From: CAYZJB01 sp964602985
GTDB lineage: Bacteria > CLD3 > SB21
NCBI GenBank assembly: GCA_964602985.1
Contig: CAZRTJ010000029.1
Location: 1-41,410, forward strand
Length of the DNA stretch: 41,410 nt
Direction of reading: 5' to 3'
This document shows, piece by piece, positions 26,377-34,423 of this stretch. The position numbers and the translations under genes are program-made. How positions within the stretch are numbered: the stretch's first letter is position 1; every line of letters starts with the position of its first letter. The notes under the pieces were generated by a model. It saw only the letters and a program-made list of their open reading frames with translations, was not told the DNA's origin and did no database searches.

Positions 26377-26541
26377 ATGAAAAAGAAACAGTTTGATGCC
26401 ATTCAGATGGTTCGCAAGATCCGCGACAAACAGGCGGAAGAATTTTGGAAAGACCCTGAATCCTATGTGAAGAAACTGAAGGCCGCCGCCGATAGGCTTA
26501 AACTCCACGTTAAGAAACGCAAGAGGGCGCGGGTCTCCTAA
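26377..26541 (+). CDS. Small basic antitoxin-like protein (54 aa)
   Basis: 54 residues, ATG behind AGAGAGGTGCTGGA, with its own promoter. The sequence KQFDAIQMVRKIRDKQAEEF, a WKDPESYVKKLK segment and a very basic tail (KKRKRARVS) resembles the small partners of nucleotidyltransferase- or toxin-type genes in many bacteria; the resemblance is by eye. No toxin gene follows, so it would be an orphan. It lies on the strand opposite to the hydrogenase operon and exactly between the two 180-bp direct repeats, suggesting that it came in with the rearrangement. Confidence 0.65.
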   Translation: MKKKQFDAIQMVRKIRDKQAEEFWKDPESYVKKLKAAADRLKLHVKKRKRARVS

Positions 26542-26626
26542 CGCCTGCCTGGCTGTCGCTCGCGATGCGCTCATCACTTCGAATAAAAATAGGATAGCGA
26601 ATCGTTCGCCCATGCGATTTGCAGGG

Positions 26627-26806
26627 ATGTCCGACTTTGGACCACGAGGAGCCATGACCACGGTCAGTAGGAAAAATTATCGAAATTCGACCACCCAATA
26701 GGCGCCCACCGCGATGGCCGCACAACTGGTCAGGATGAGTAAGCTTTTGTGGTACAAGGGTTTTCGGAGTCGGGCAGAAACAAAGCCCATCGATGTGGTG
26801 AACGCG
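26627..26806. repeat. Direct repeat copy B (180 bp, pair at 26042-26221)
   Basis: This copy spans the last 43 codons of the intact nickel permease gene and 50 bases beyond its stop. The copy at 26042-26221 differs at about five positions. Recombination between the two would delete 585 bp including the small gene and rejoin the permease gene to hydB. Confidence 0.92.
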
Positions 26807-27327
26807 GTCATGGCGGCAATGGTCCCGATGCCAAACGCAATCAAATACGCGACGGCATCGACTGCGTGGGGAAGAATCAGCGCCGGCATCACCCCCACCA
26901 CGTGCGAACCGCCAGCCATGCCATGCAGCATTCCGATCCATATCGCCGCGTGCTTGTGCCGATGCGAATGCGATACGCCATGTGCGTGCCAATGTTCGTG
27001 AACCACTCCGTCATGCGTATGCGCATGCGAATGGAGTCGATCCCGCCACGTCACGCGCAATCCCCACAAACCGATGCCCATCAAAACCCAGCCGATCAGT
27101 CCTTCGCTGAAACCGGAAATGGAATCGATCGGCAGGATTTCGCGAAGCGCCAATCCGATCCATCCGATGACCAGCACGCCGGACGTGTGTCCGATCGCCC
27201 ACTGCAATCCGGAACGCCAGGAGCGTTGCCCTTCGACAACTGCCAATGGCGACACTGCCGCCAGATGATCCGGTCCGGTGACAACGTGCAGCGCTCCCGC
27301 AAGTATGCCGCCCACGAAATAAGTCAT
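26677..27327 (-). CDS. Nickel permease of the UreH/NicO-like family
   Basis: 216 residues from ATG 27327. A TTG at 27354 with GGAGG just upstream is a real alternative and would add nine residues. Six hydrophobic segments flank a histidine-rich loop (HSHAHTHDGVVHEHWHAHG, SHSHRHKHA). HVVTGPDHLAAVSPLA near the N-terminus and GMLHGMAGGSHVVGV are the metal-site motifs of UreH/NicO-type transporters. Nickel import is the likely role given the surrounding hydrogenase genes; cobalt cannot be excluded. It follows the cupin gene in the same direction, and its 3' end has been duplicated at 26042-26221. Confidence 0.85.
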   Translation of the reverse strand: MTYFVGGILAGALHVVTGPDHLAAVSPLAVVEGQRSWRSGLQWAIGHTSGVLVIGWIGLALREILPIDSISGFSEGLIGWVLMGIGLWGLRVTWRDRLHSHAHTHDGVVHEHWHAHGVSHSHRHKHAAIWIGMLHGMAGGSHVVGVMPALILPHAVDAVAYLIAFGIGTIAAMTAFTTSMGFVSARLRKPLYHKSLLILTSCAAIAVGAYWVVEFR

Positions 27328-27390
27328 GCGGGTCCATCCATGTTCATGATGCAATATTCCTCCGCAAGCGAACGAAGTCCATGACAAAGC

Positions 27391-27609
27391 TCACTGCGGC
27401 GAAACGACGTAGACGTAACGTAGTTCTTCTGCTCCGCGATTGACAATGTTGTGCGTGGTCTGCTCGGGCAGATACACCACCGATCCGGCGGGGGCGGGCT
27501 CGAGCCTTTCTCCGGTGGCTTCGACGGAAGCCGAACCGCTCAGAATGACGAGTACTTCTTCCCGGAGTCCGGTGTTGTGTGCGCCGACGCCTTCACCGGG
27601 TCGCAGCAC
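27391..27609 (-). CDS. Small cupin-domain protein (start uncertain)
   Basis: 72 residues from GTG 27609. The core is a cupin barrel: GVGAHNTGLREEVLVILSG is motif 1 with a His and Glu, and PAGSVVYLPEQTTHNIVN is motif 2 with a His, so it may bind a metal. Cupin-like homology seems to start upstream of this GTG (CPTLKSGIVVLRPGEG), but no ATG/GTG/TTG occurs between the GTG and the in-frame TGA that ends the protease gene. A perfect 11-bp hairpin lies immediately before the start. Small cupins are common beside hydrogenase genes; the function is unknown. Confidence 0.75.
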   Translation of the reverse strand: MLRPGEGVGAHNTGLREEVLVILSGSASVEATGERLEPAPAGSVVYLPEQTTHNIVNRGAEELRYVYVVSPQ

Positions 27610-27610
27610 G

Positions 27611-27640
27611 ACAATGCCCGATTTGAGTGTCGGGCATTGT
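27611..27640 (-). promoter_or_regulatory. Perfect 11-bp stem-loop at the cupin start
   Basis: ACAATGCCCGA at 27611-27621 and TCGGGCATTGT at 27630-27640 are exact complements around an 8-base loop. On the minus-strand transcript the hairpin ends one base before the GTG of the cupin gene, so it could limit translation or mark a processing site between the protease and cupin messages. Confidence 0.6.
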
Positions 27641-27672
27641 GTACCGTGAGAACCGCGGATCTGTTTTCGGGA

Positions 27673-28179
27673 TCAACAGGTGTCCGTACAAAGGGTCGCG
27701 TGATCGGCATGAGGAGGTCTTTGGTTGTGTTCCCAGACGTGGAGGATCGCCAGCGCATACTCGATGAACGCCTCCATCGCCTGTTCCGCCGCACACGTGA
27801 GACCTGGGCGGATGCGGAACGAATCCGTAATTTCCATCGCCACGATAACAACCTCCGACGGTACATTCAATCCGATTCGGCGCGCCGCGGCGATCGTGGC
27901 CGGCAGCGCGATCCAGTGCGGCGAATACAAAGGCAGGTTCTGAAAATCGGACAACGTGAGATGCACTATGGCGCCGGGAGGATACTGGCCCGTGTGCATG
28001 CTGTCCAGGAGCAACGCACGCTGTCGTCCTTCCAGTTCGTCGAGAATATCCCACCCGATACCGGCCAATTCTACAACCTCGGCGTGCGTCCATGGAGCGA
28101 TGCGCCGCGCAGCCATCAGGCCGACGGCGTCGTCGCCCATGATCTCGTTGCCGATGCCAAAGACGACGGTGGGATTCAT
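27673..28179 (-). CDS. Hydrogenase maturation protease (M52), probably for MvhA
   Basis: 168 residues; the start overlaps the mvhA stop as ATGA. VFGIGNEIMGDDAVG has the catalytic-site glutamate, LLLDSMHTG the aspartate, and PHWIALPATIAAAR the region of the histidine ligand in HoxW/HyaD-type proteases. It should cleave MvhA after His462, removing a 27-residue tail. Its stop is a TGA directly in frame with the cupin sequence that follows. It is only distantly similar to the other protease at 21009-21488, as expected for substrate-specific enzymes. Confidence 0.92.
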   Translation of the reverse strand: MNPTVVFGIGNEIMGDDAVGLMAARRIAPWTHAEVVELAGIGWDILDELEGRQRALLLDSMHTGQYPPGAIVHLTLSDFQNLPLYSPHWIALPATIAAARRIGLNVPSEVVIVAMEITDSFRIRPGLTCAAEQAMEAFIEYALAILHVWEHNQRPPHADHATLCTDTC

Positions 28180-29645
28180 GTGGGTCTCCCGATTGTCTGG
28201 ACGAGATTCCGACGCTCGTCGTACAGGCGAATTTCAATCGGCAGGTTTCCGGGGAGCGCGTGCGTGGCGCAGGCATTGCAGGGATCGTAGGCGCGGAAGG
28301 CCATCTCGATCTGATTCAGCAATCCATCGGAAACGCGGCCGCCGTGGATCAGACTCTTGGCCGCCTTGTCTACGCTCATCGCGATTCGCGCCGAATTGTT
28401 TTGTGTCGCGACGATCAGATTGACGCGCGTGATACAGCCGCGTTCGTCGGTCTCGTAATCGTGAAACAGCGTGCCTCGTGGCGCTTCGACGACTCCGATG
28501 CCGCGAGTCGGAAATTCCGCGGGCAGGTTGCGAATCCGGCTTCCCGTAATGTCGGGTTCATTCAGTAGTTCCGTCATCCGCTCCGCGGCATAGATCATTT
28601 CAATGACGCGCGCCCAATGATTGGCCAGTGTGAAATGCACCGGTCTCCCGCCGAGCGTTTGGATGTATTCTTCAAACGCTTGCTGGGCTTCGGGTGTGGC
28701 CATTCCATCACAGACATTCAGCCGCGCGAGCGGCGCCACGGCATACACGCTGGTGTCTGCGCCATCGCTGAAGCCCCGCCATCCCAACGGTTTCAGGTAA
28801 CAGAACTTGACGTAACTCCACGGTTCCACGTGCTCGGCGATGACATCGAGATATCGGGCCGCATCGAACCTGGCAAATTCCTTTCCGTCGGGTCCGACCA
28901 CTCGAATCCTGCCGTCGTAAAAGTTCACGCGATTCTGCCCGTCCACCAATCCCATATAATAGGTACGATGCGTGAACGCATCCGAAGTAATGAGTCGCAC
29001 ATAGTCGTCGCGGCCCAGGACGACCTTTCTGAAAATCTCCAACGTCCATCGGGCAAACTCGAGCCCTTCCTGCGCCACTTCTCGGAATCGTGGCAATTCA
29101 TCCGCGGACAGTCCCTTGGCCACTCCTCCCGGCAAGCCAAATACCGGATGCACCACTTTGCCTCCGAGATACGCAATCAACTCGCGCAATTTCCTGCGCA
29201 TCGAGATCACACGCTTGCCGGCTTCGAGTCCGACCGTTTGGATCACGCCGAGAATATTGCGTGTCGACTTCGGCGCTTCCGGACCCACGATGAAATCCGG
29301 TCCACCCAACACGTAGACGTGCAGCGCATGATCCTCGAGCATGAACATGGAATAAATCAGTTCGCGCAATTTCCGGGCCGTCTCCGTCGGTTCGACCCGA
29401 TACAGCGCATCGAGCGCCTTGGTCGAGGCCATGTGGTGGGCCGTGGGACATACCCCGCAGATTCGACTGGTAATCTGCGGCATGTCTTCCGCCGGCCGGC
29501 CCTTGCAAAACACCTCAAATCCTCGCAGTTCAGGTATTTGATACCACGCTTTTTCCACTTCACCGTGTGCGTCCAGGAAAATGTCGATCTTGCCATGCCC
29601 TTCCAGGCGGGTGATCGGATCGATGACAATGCGCTTGGTTTCCAT
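28176..29645 (-). CDS. mvhA: [NiFe]-hydrogenase large subunit, group 3c type (MvhA)
   Basis: 489 residues, ATG behind GGGAGGCG. Nickel-site motifs are SRICGVCPTAHHMAS (Cys63, Cys66) and DPCNACATH (Cys456, Cys459), followed by a 27-residue tail. The early IDPITRLEGHGKIDIFLD is typical of large subunits. With mvhG, mvhD and hdrABC upstream in the same direction it forms the HdrABC-MvhADG electron-bifurcating complex. There H2 oxidation drives reduction of ferredoxin together with a disulfide-like acceptor. It is cytoplasmic. Confidence 0.95.
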   Translation of the reverse strand: METKRIVIDPITRLEGHGKIDIFLDAHGEVEKAWYQIPELRGFEVFCKGRPAEDMPQITSRICGVCPTAHHMASTKALDALYRVEPTETARKLRELIYSMFMLEDHALHVYVLGGPDFIVGPEAPKSTRNILGVIQTVGLEAGKRVISMRRKLRELIAYLGGKVVHPVFGLPGGVAKGLSADELPRFREVAQEGLEFARWTLEIFRKVVLGRDDYVRLITSDAFTHRTYYMGLVDGQNRVNFYDGRIRVVGPDGKEFARFDAARYLDVIAEHVEPWSYVKFCYLKPLGWRGFSDGADTSVYAVAPLARLNVCDGMATPEAQQAFEEYIQTLGGRPVHFTLANHWARVIEMIYAAERMTELLNEPDITGSRIRNLPAEFPTRGIGVVEAPRGTLFHDYETDERGCITRVNLIVATQNNSARIAMSVDKAAKSLIHGGRVSDGLLNQIEMAFRAYDPCNACATHALPGNLPIEIRLYDERRNLVQTIGRPT

Positions 29646-29654
29646 AACGCCTCC

Positions 29655-30110
29655 CTAACAGCGGACAACCTGCGGGTGCGCGAGTTGCCGGTAGTCTTCA
29701 AAGGCCATTTGAATCACGTCCCGGTGCGTGCCGGCGTTGAAGGCCACGTATTTATCGTGGAGCAGCGCGCGGGACATCACCATGCCGACATTCCAAAATT
29801 CTCCCAGAGGCGGCATCGCGCCCACCTCACAATCCGGAAATAGATTTCGGAACTCCCGCTCGCTTGCCAGTTCGACCGTCCTGGCTTTCAGCGATATCCG
29901 CAGTCTTTCCAGGTCGACCACCGCAGACGCCGGGACGGCGACCATCATCATTCGGCCATCCACCTTGACCATCACGGTCTTGATCATCTCATTGCCGGGC
30001 ACATGGGCTTTGGCGGCGATCTCCTGAGCCGTGAACGCCGGGACATGGTGAATGATCATGTACTGGACACGCAGCGCATCGAGAAATTGACGCAATTTCC
30101 TCAGGATCAT
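29655..30110 (-). CDS. YbaK/ProX-type aminoacyl-tRNA deacylase-like protein
   Basis: 151 residues of the YbaK/EbsC/ProRS-editing fold: HVPAFTAQEIAAKAHVPGNE, MIKTVMVKVDGRMMMVAVPA with the conserved lysine region, and CEVGAMPPLGEFWNVGMVMS. Family members hydrolyse mischarged Pro-, Ala- or Cys-tRNA. It is locked into the hydrogenase operon, with its start overlapping the mvhG stop as ATGA and its stop 9 nt before mvhA. Why an editing-type domain sits between the small and large subunits is unclear; it may only share expression or may have a different substrate. Fold assignment is confident, role is not. Confidence 0.88.
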   Translation of the reverse strand: MILRKLRQFLDALRVQYMIIHHVPAFTAQEIAAKAHVPGNEMIKTVMVKVDGRMMMVAVPASAVVDLERLRISLKARTVELASEREFRNLFPDCEVGAMPPLGEFWNVGMVMSRALLHDKYVAFNAGTHRDVIQMAFEDYRQLAHPQVVRC

Positions 30111-31096
30111 GACAGCTCCTTTCCGTCCTCGCGGACGATGCGGCCCCGCAATAGCGACGCCGGCAGACTGTACCGGTAGAAAGTTCCCATCGGATCGGGA
30201 ATTTCATCCAGCGTTCGTTCAATTTCGGGGGACGTCCGCGCGTGCAAGGCCGAAGCCAGGGACGACATCATCTTGGCTCCCTGATCCCGTGCGCGCGAGG
30301 TCGGTCCGAAGCATCCGGTGCAGGGCATGTGTCCCTTCACGCACGCCGCTTCGCATCCTCCGCGCGTAGCCGGACCCACGCACACGACTCCCTGCACGAG
30401 GAAACAAATCGCCGGATCCGGCTCGATTCGGTGCGGTCGTTCGAAGGAGACGTACGACAGGTCGGTCGGTTTGGAGGGCTTGCGGGGACATTCATCGCAC
30501 AACGCAACGTCCGGAGCGAGCACCGACCCTCTGGACGGTAATTGGCCGGACAACAGAGCCTCGACAGCTTGCTTGAGAAGTCGTGGCGTGGGCGCGCATC
30601 CGGGCAGATAGTAATCGACGCCAATTACCTGATCGAGTGGACGCACCCGGTGGTGGAATTGCGGTAACGTCAGGACCGATCCGTTGTGGGGCGAAGACGG
30701 CCGGGGTCGTGTGCCGGACTCGTTCACCACCGACGGCGCCTCCTCGTACACGTATTTCAAAATCTCTTCCCGCGAAACCGAGTTGGCCAGACCGGGAATT
30801 CCTCCCAGTTGTGCGCACGCTCCGTAGGCGATGATCACGCGACTCTTGCGACGCAGCAACCGGACCATTTCCTCCTGCTCGGAGGTGCGTACGGCTCCGT
30901 TGATCAGTGTTGCCGTCAATTCGCCATCCTCCAGCGATTCCACGTCGGCCTTCTTGAAATCGAGAGCCACCGGCCAGAACAGAATGTCGACCCGATCGGC
31001 GACGGCCAGCAGATCTTCGGCCAGATCGACGATTGATTCCTCGCAGCCTCCGCACGAGGCGCACCAGTAAAATGCGATCTTCGGCTTATCCGGCAT
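30107..31096 (-). CDS. mvhG: [NiFe]-hydrogenase small subunit, group 3c type (MvhG)
   Basis: 329 residues from ATG 31096 behind GAGGAGGTG, overlapping mvhD by 11 nt. FYWCASCGGCEESIVDL (Cys12, Cys15, Cys18) binds the proximal cluster. YGACAQLGGIPGLAN, YLPGCAPTPRLLKQAV and the C-terminal CDECPRKPS...GVVCVGPATRGGCEAAC...PCTGCFGP supply the remaining cluster ligands. No Tat signal is present. It transfers electrons from MvhA to MvhD. Confidence 0.95.
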   Translation of the reverse strand: MPDKPKIAFYWCASCGGCEESIVDLAEDLLAVADRVDILFWPVALDFKKADVESLEDGELTATLINGAVRTSEQEEMVRLLRRKSRVIIAYGACAQLGGIPGLANSVSREEILKYVYEEAPSVVNESGTRPRPSSPHNGSVLTLPQFHHRVRPLDQVIGVDYYLPGCAPTPRLLKQAVEALLSGQLPSRGSVLAPDVALCDECPRKPSKPTDLSYVSFERPHRIEPDPAICFLVQGVVCVGPATRGGCEAACVKGHMPCTGCFGPTSRARDQGAKMMSSLASALHARTSPEIERTLDEIPDPMGTFYRYSLPASLLRGRIVREDGKELS

Positions 31097-31550
31097 GGTG
31101 CACCTCCTCATTCCATTGTTCAAATCGCTGCGGCAGAGCGAGCGGACCCAGCGGCCTGAGCGTCGCGACCATCTCGTTGACGACCGTGCGCACCCGTTCG
31201 CCTTCGGACGCCGATATCCATTCGAGTCGGCATCGCCGCGGATCGATGCCCGCCTCCTGTAGCACGCGGCGGATCAGGTAAAATCTCCGCAACGTCTTGG
31301 TGTTGCCGTCCATGTAATGGCAGTCTCCCGGATGACAGCCGCCGATCAGGACGCCATCCGCGCCTTTCGCAAACGCATCGAAGATGAACTGCGGATCTAC
31401 CCGGCCGGAACACATCAGACGAATGATCCGGACGTTGGGTGCCTGGCGCAGGCGGGACACGCCGGCCAGATCCGCGGCCGTATACGTGCACCAGTTGCAG
31501 AAGAAGGCGACGATTCTGGGCTCCCATCCGTTGTGGAACATCTCAGGCAT
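31086..31550 (-). CDS. mvhD: Hydrogenase iron-sulfur subunit MvhD
   Basis: 154 residues of the MvhD/delta-subunit family: AFFCNWCTYTAADLAGVSR, RLMCSGRVDPQFIFDAF, GVLIGGCHPGDCHY. The four to five conserved cysteines bind a [2Fe-2S] cluster that links the hydrogenase to HdrA. It overlaps hdrA by 8 nt and mvhG by 11 nt. It is the diagnostic adaptor of HdrABC-MvhADG complexes and supports the group 3c call. Confidence 0.96.
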   Translation of the reverse strand: MPEMFHNGWEPRIVAFFCNWCTYTAADLAGVSRLRQAPNVRIIRLMCSGRVDPQFIFDAFAKGADGVLIGGCHPGDCHYMDGNTKTLRRFYLIRRVLQEAGIDPRRCRLEWISASEGERVRTVVNEMVATLRPLGPLALPQRFEQWNEEVHHAG

Positions 31551-33546
31551 AGGACGCCTCCTTTCGAAGCAAACCGTCGATTTCCCCGAAGATCATCTCG
31601 TCCTCGAAGAGATTCTGATGGATCGATCCGGACGGACAGGCCGCCACGCAGGCGCCGCATCCTTTGCACAACGCATCGTTGAGTTCTGCTTTGCGGGTCG
31701 CGGCGTTGTACGATATTGCGTGGAATGGGCACAGCGGGATGCAGGACTTGCACCCGGAGCAGTCGTCTTCGACGATGTACGCTGTGTTGGGCTCCAGTTC
31801 GATCTCGCCGCTGTCGATCAGCATCATCGCCTGCGCAGCCGCCGCACCCGCCTGGGCCACACTGTCCGGAATATCCTTCGGTCCCTGACACGCCCCCGCG
31901 ATGAAGATCCCATCCGTAAACGTCTCCACCGGGGCCAATTTGGGATGCCGCTCGAGAAAGAATCCTTCGCTCGAACAACTGATATTGAACATCCTTCGCA
32001 CCTCGCCCGCGTCCGCTCGCGGCTCCATGCCGACCGCAAGGACCACCAGGTCCACCGGGATGCGCCGCACTACGCCGATCATCGTGTCTTCTGCCCGAAT
32101 GATCAGTCGTCCTTCCTCTTCCGGAATCGCCGCGACATCCGTCACCTCTGCGACGCGCCCGCGGATGAAATGAACGTTTTCCTCAAGGAGCTTGTCATAA
32201 AACTCTTCGTACGTTTTGCCCGCCGCGCGGATGTCGATGTAGAAATTGTACACTTCCGCGCCGGCGTGCTGCTTGAGCAGATGGGCAAGTTTAAGCGAGT
32301 ACATACAGCATGTGCGCGAACACCATCGATTGGTATTTCGGTCCCGGGATCCGACGCAATGAATGATGCCGACGGTATGAGGCGCGCGGCCGTCGCGGAG
32401 GACCAGTCTGCCACCGGTGGGACCAGCGGCATTGATCAGTCGCTCGATCTCGAGGGAGGTGTACACGTTCGGAAAACGACCATACCCGTACTGCGGAGTA
32501 CGATGCGCATCAAAGGTCTGATACCCTGTCGCCAGCAGGATCGTACCGACGTGTATCTCCTCGATCGTTTCCGTCTGCGTAAAATCAATTCCGTTGCGGT
32601 CACATGCCTCCACACAGGTTTGTTTGCATTTGCCGGACTTGAACTGGATGCACGTTTCCGGATCGATGACGACCACCTTGGGAGTGGCCTGAGGGAATGG
32701 CAGATAAATCGGCTTTCGTTTGCTCAGCCCGAGATTAAACTCGTCGGCATACTTGCCCTCCTTGTAGACGCACTGTTCGATACACGATAGACAGCCGACA
32801 CAGAGGTCTTCCCGGATGAACCGTGGTTTGCGACGGATGCGCACCGTGTAATCGCCGACGAACCCTTCGACCGAGACGACTTCTGAGTACGTCCACAGCG
32901 TAATGTTCGGATGCGATTTGACGGCCGACATTTTGGGGGTGAGGATGCACGCCGCGCAGTCCAGCGTGGGAAAGGTCTTGTCGAATTGCGCCATGTGTCC
33001 GCCGATGCTGGGTTCGCGCTCCACCAGAGTGACTTTCTTGCCGGAATGGGCCAGCGTCAGGGCCGCGTGAATTCCCGCAATGCCGCCGCCCACCACCAGC
33101 GCCTCGGGGCGGATCGGAACTTGCTTGCGAGCCAGCGCGCGATGAAATGCGACGCGCCGAACAGCGGCACGGACCAAATCCATGGCTTTCTCCGTTGCGG
33201 CCGCGCAGTCGTCGTGCACCCACGATACGTTTTCGCGTATATTGACCATCTGGAAGTAGAAAGGATTCAGCCCGCCGCGTTCGACCGCGCGCCGAAAGGT
33301 CGACTCGTGCAGGAGCGGCGAACACGACGCGACGACGACGCGGTTGAGCTCCAGATCGCGAATGTCCTGCTGGATCAGCTCCTGTCCCGGATCGGAGCAC
33401 ATGTATTTGTAATCGCGAGACGCCACGACATGAGGGAGCGTCGCGGCATAGCGGGTGACAGACTCGACGTCCACCTGGTCGGCAATGTTATGGCCACAGT
33501 GGCAGATGTAGAATCCAATTCGAATGGAACCGTTCGTTTCAGACAT
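31543..33546 (-). CDS. hdrA: Heterodisulfide-reductase-like flavoprotein HdrA
   Basis: 667 residues from ATG 33546 behind GGCGGTGA; a GTG at 33558 would add four residues. Order: N-terminal Cys region (FYICHCGHNIADQVD), FAD domain (LVVGGGIAGIHAALTLAHSG, GGHMAQFDKTFPTLDCAAC), an inserted ferredoxin (CVGCLSCIEQC, then CIQFKSGKCKQTC), further thioredoxin-reductase-like strands (GIFIAGACQGPKDIPDSVAQ) and a C-terminal two-cluster ferredoxin (CSGCKSCIPLCP, CKGCGACVAACP). HdrA carries the bifurcating FAD that splits electron pairs between ferredoxin and HdrB. It overlaps hdrB by 8 nt and mvhD by 8 nt. No selenocysteine codon is seen. Confidence 0.96.
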   Translation of the reverse strand: MSETNGSIRIGFYICHCGHNIADQVDVESVTRYAATLPHVVASRDYKYMCSDPGQELIQQDIRDLELNRVVVASCSPLLHESTFRRAVERGGLNPFYFQMVNIRENVSWVHDDCAAATEKAMDLVRAAVRRVAFHRALARKQVPIRPEALVVGGGIAGIHAALTLAHSGKKVTLVEREPSIGGHMAQFDKTFPTLDCAACILTPKMSAVKSHPNITLWTYSEVVSVEGFVGDYTVRIRRKPRFIREDLCVGCLSCIEQCVYKEGKYADEFNLGLSKRKPIYLPFPQATPKVVVIDPETCIQFKSGKCKQTCVEACDRNGIDFTQTETIEEIHVGTILLATGYQTFDAHRTPQYGYGRFPNVYTSLEIERLINAAGPTGGRLVLRDGRAPHTVGIIHCVGSRDRNTNRWCSRTCCMYSLKLAHLLKQHAGAEVYNFYIDIRAAGKTYEEFYDKLLEENVHFIRGRVAEVTDVAAIPEEEGRLIIRAEDTMIGVVRRIPVDLVVLAVGMEPRADAGEVRRMFNISCSSEGFFLERHPKLAPVETFTDGIFIAGACQGPKDIPDSVAQAGAAAAQAMMLIDSGEIELEPNTAYIVEDDCSGCKSCIPLCPFHAISYNAATRKAELNDALCKGCGACVAACPSGSIHQNLFEDEMIFGEIDGLLRKEASYA

Positions 33547-34423
33547 GGATCGCTTCACCGCCCTTCCGCATCGGAATGAATAATCGTTGCATACCGAGCG
33601 ACTTCTCCTCCAGTCCGAATGCGAGTCCCATCAATTGGGTAAAATACAGAACGGGAATTCGGACAGAGCGCTCGGACGATAAACGAAGTTTGTCCTGAAG
33701 GCATTCGAGATTGAACTGACAGAGCGGACAACAAGTGATGATGAGATCGGCTCCTTGTTTCACCGCCTCCATCAGAATTGCGCGATTGAGTGGAAGACCG
33801 GCATCGGGAATCGTGCCCGTCAGACTGCCCCCGCAACAAAATGTCTTCAGCGACCAATCGACCGGATGCAGGCCCAGGGCAATGACGATCTGATCCATGA
33901 TCGTCGGACGGAACGGATCGTCCAGCAAGCCGAACGGGCGGACCGCTTGACATCCATAATAACAAGCCACACGCAGCGACGCCCATTTCCGACGTACCTG
34001 TGCGGTGATTGCCGGCTGGCCGACGTCGTGGTACAGCACGTCGAGCGGATGACGCACGCGCACCTTCCGATGGTATCTCAGTCCAGCTGCGGCCAGAGCC
34101 CGATCGACCGTCTCGCGTACGTGAGCGTACTGCTCCATGTATTTCTGCGTCTTGGTCAGCACCAGGTAGCAGGCATTGCACGGAGCGACCAGGTCGGGTA
34201 CGTCGTTATCCGCCTCCTGCTCCGCCAGCGCCAGATTGCGCCCGGCCAGCGAGAAGGCCTCCATTTCGTCGATCGATGCATAGGACGTTGCGCCACAGCA
34301 ATTCCAATCCGGCAGTTCTTTCAAATCCAATCCGAGACGTGCAAAGACGGTCGTGATGGATTCCCCGTACGCCTTGCCGGTGCTGTGCAGCGAACATCCC
34401 GGGTAGAGGAGATAACGCTTCAT
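33539..34423 (-). CDS. hdrB: Heterodisulfide-reductase-like subunit HdrB
   Basis: 294 residues with two CCG domains, each holding the CX(n)CCGXnCXXC signature of non-cubane [4Fe-4S] clusters: YPGCSLHSTG...WNCCGATSY...CNACY and YYGCQAV...FCCGGSLTG...CCPLCQ. In methanogens this subunit reduces CoM-S-S-CoB. Here the acceptor is unknown because no methanogenesis gene is visible. The start overlaps the hdrC stop by four bases. Confidence 0.96.
   Translation of the reverse strand: MKRYLLYPGCSLHSTGKAYGESITTVFARLGLDLKELPDWNCCGATSYASIDEMEAFSLAGRNLALAEQEADNDVPDLVAPCNACYLVLTKTQKYMEQYAHVRETVDRALAAAGLRYHRKVRVRHPLDVLYHDVGQPAITAQVRRKWASLRVACYYGCQAVRPFGLLDDPFRPTIMDQIVIALGLHPVDWSLKTFCCGGSLTGTIPDAGLPLNRAILMEAVKQGADLIITCCPLCQFNLECLQDKLRLSSERSVRIPVLYFTQLMGLAFGLEEKSLGMQRLFIPMRKGGEAIHV

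Noticed and set aside
27673..27675. TGA as a selenocysteine codon in the protease-cupin frame
   Set aside because: The TGA lies after a complete protease with no family cysteine expected there, and no clear SECIS-like element could be placed; ordinary termination is simpler.
31384..32790. 468-codon open frame opposite hdrA
   Set aside because: Antisense to a certain gene; no motif, and Arg/His-rich composition typical of shadow frames.
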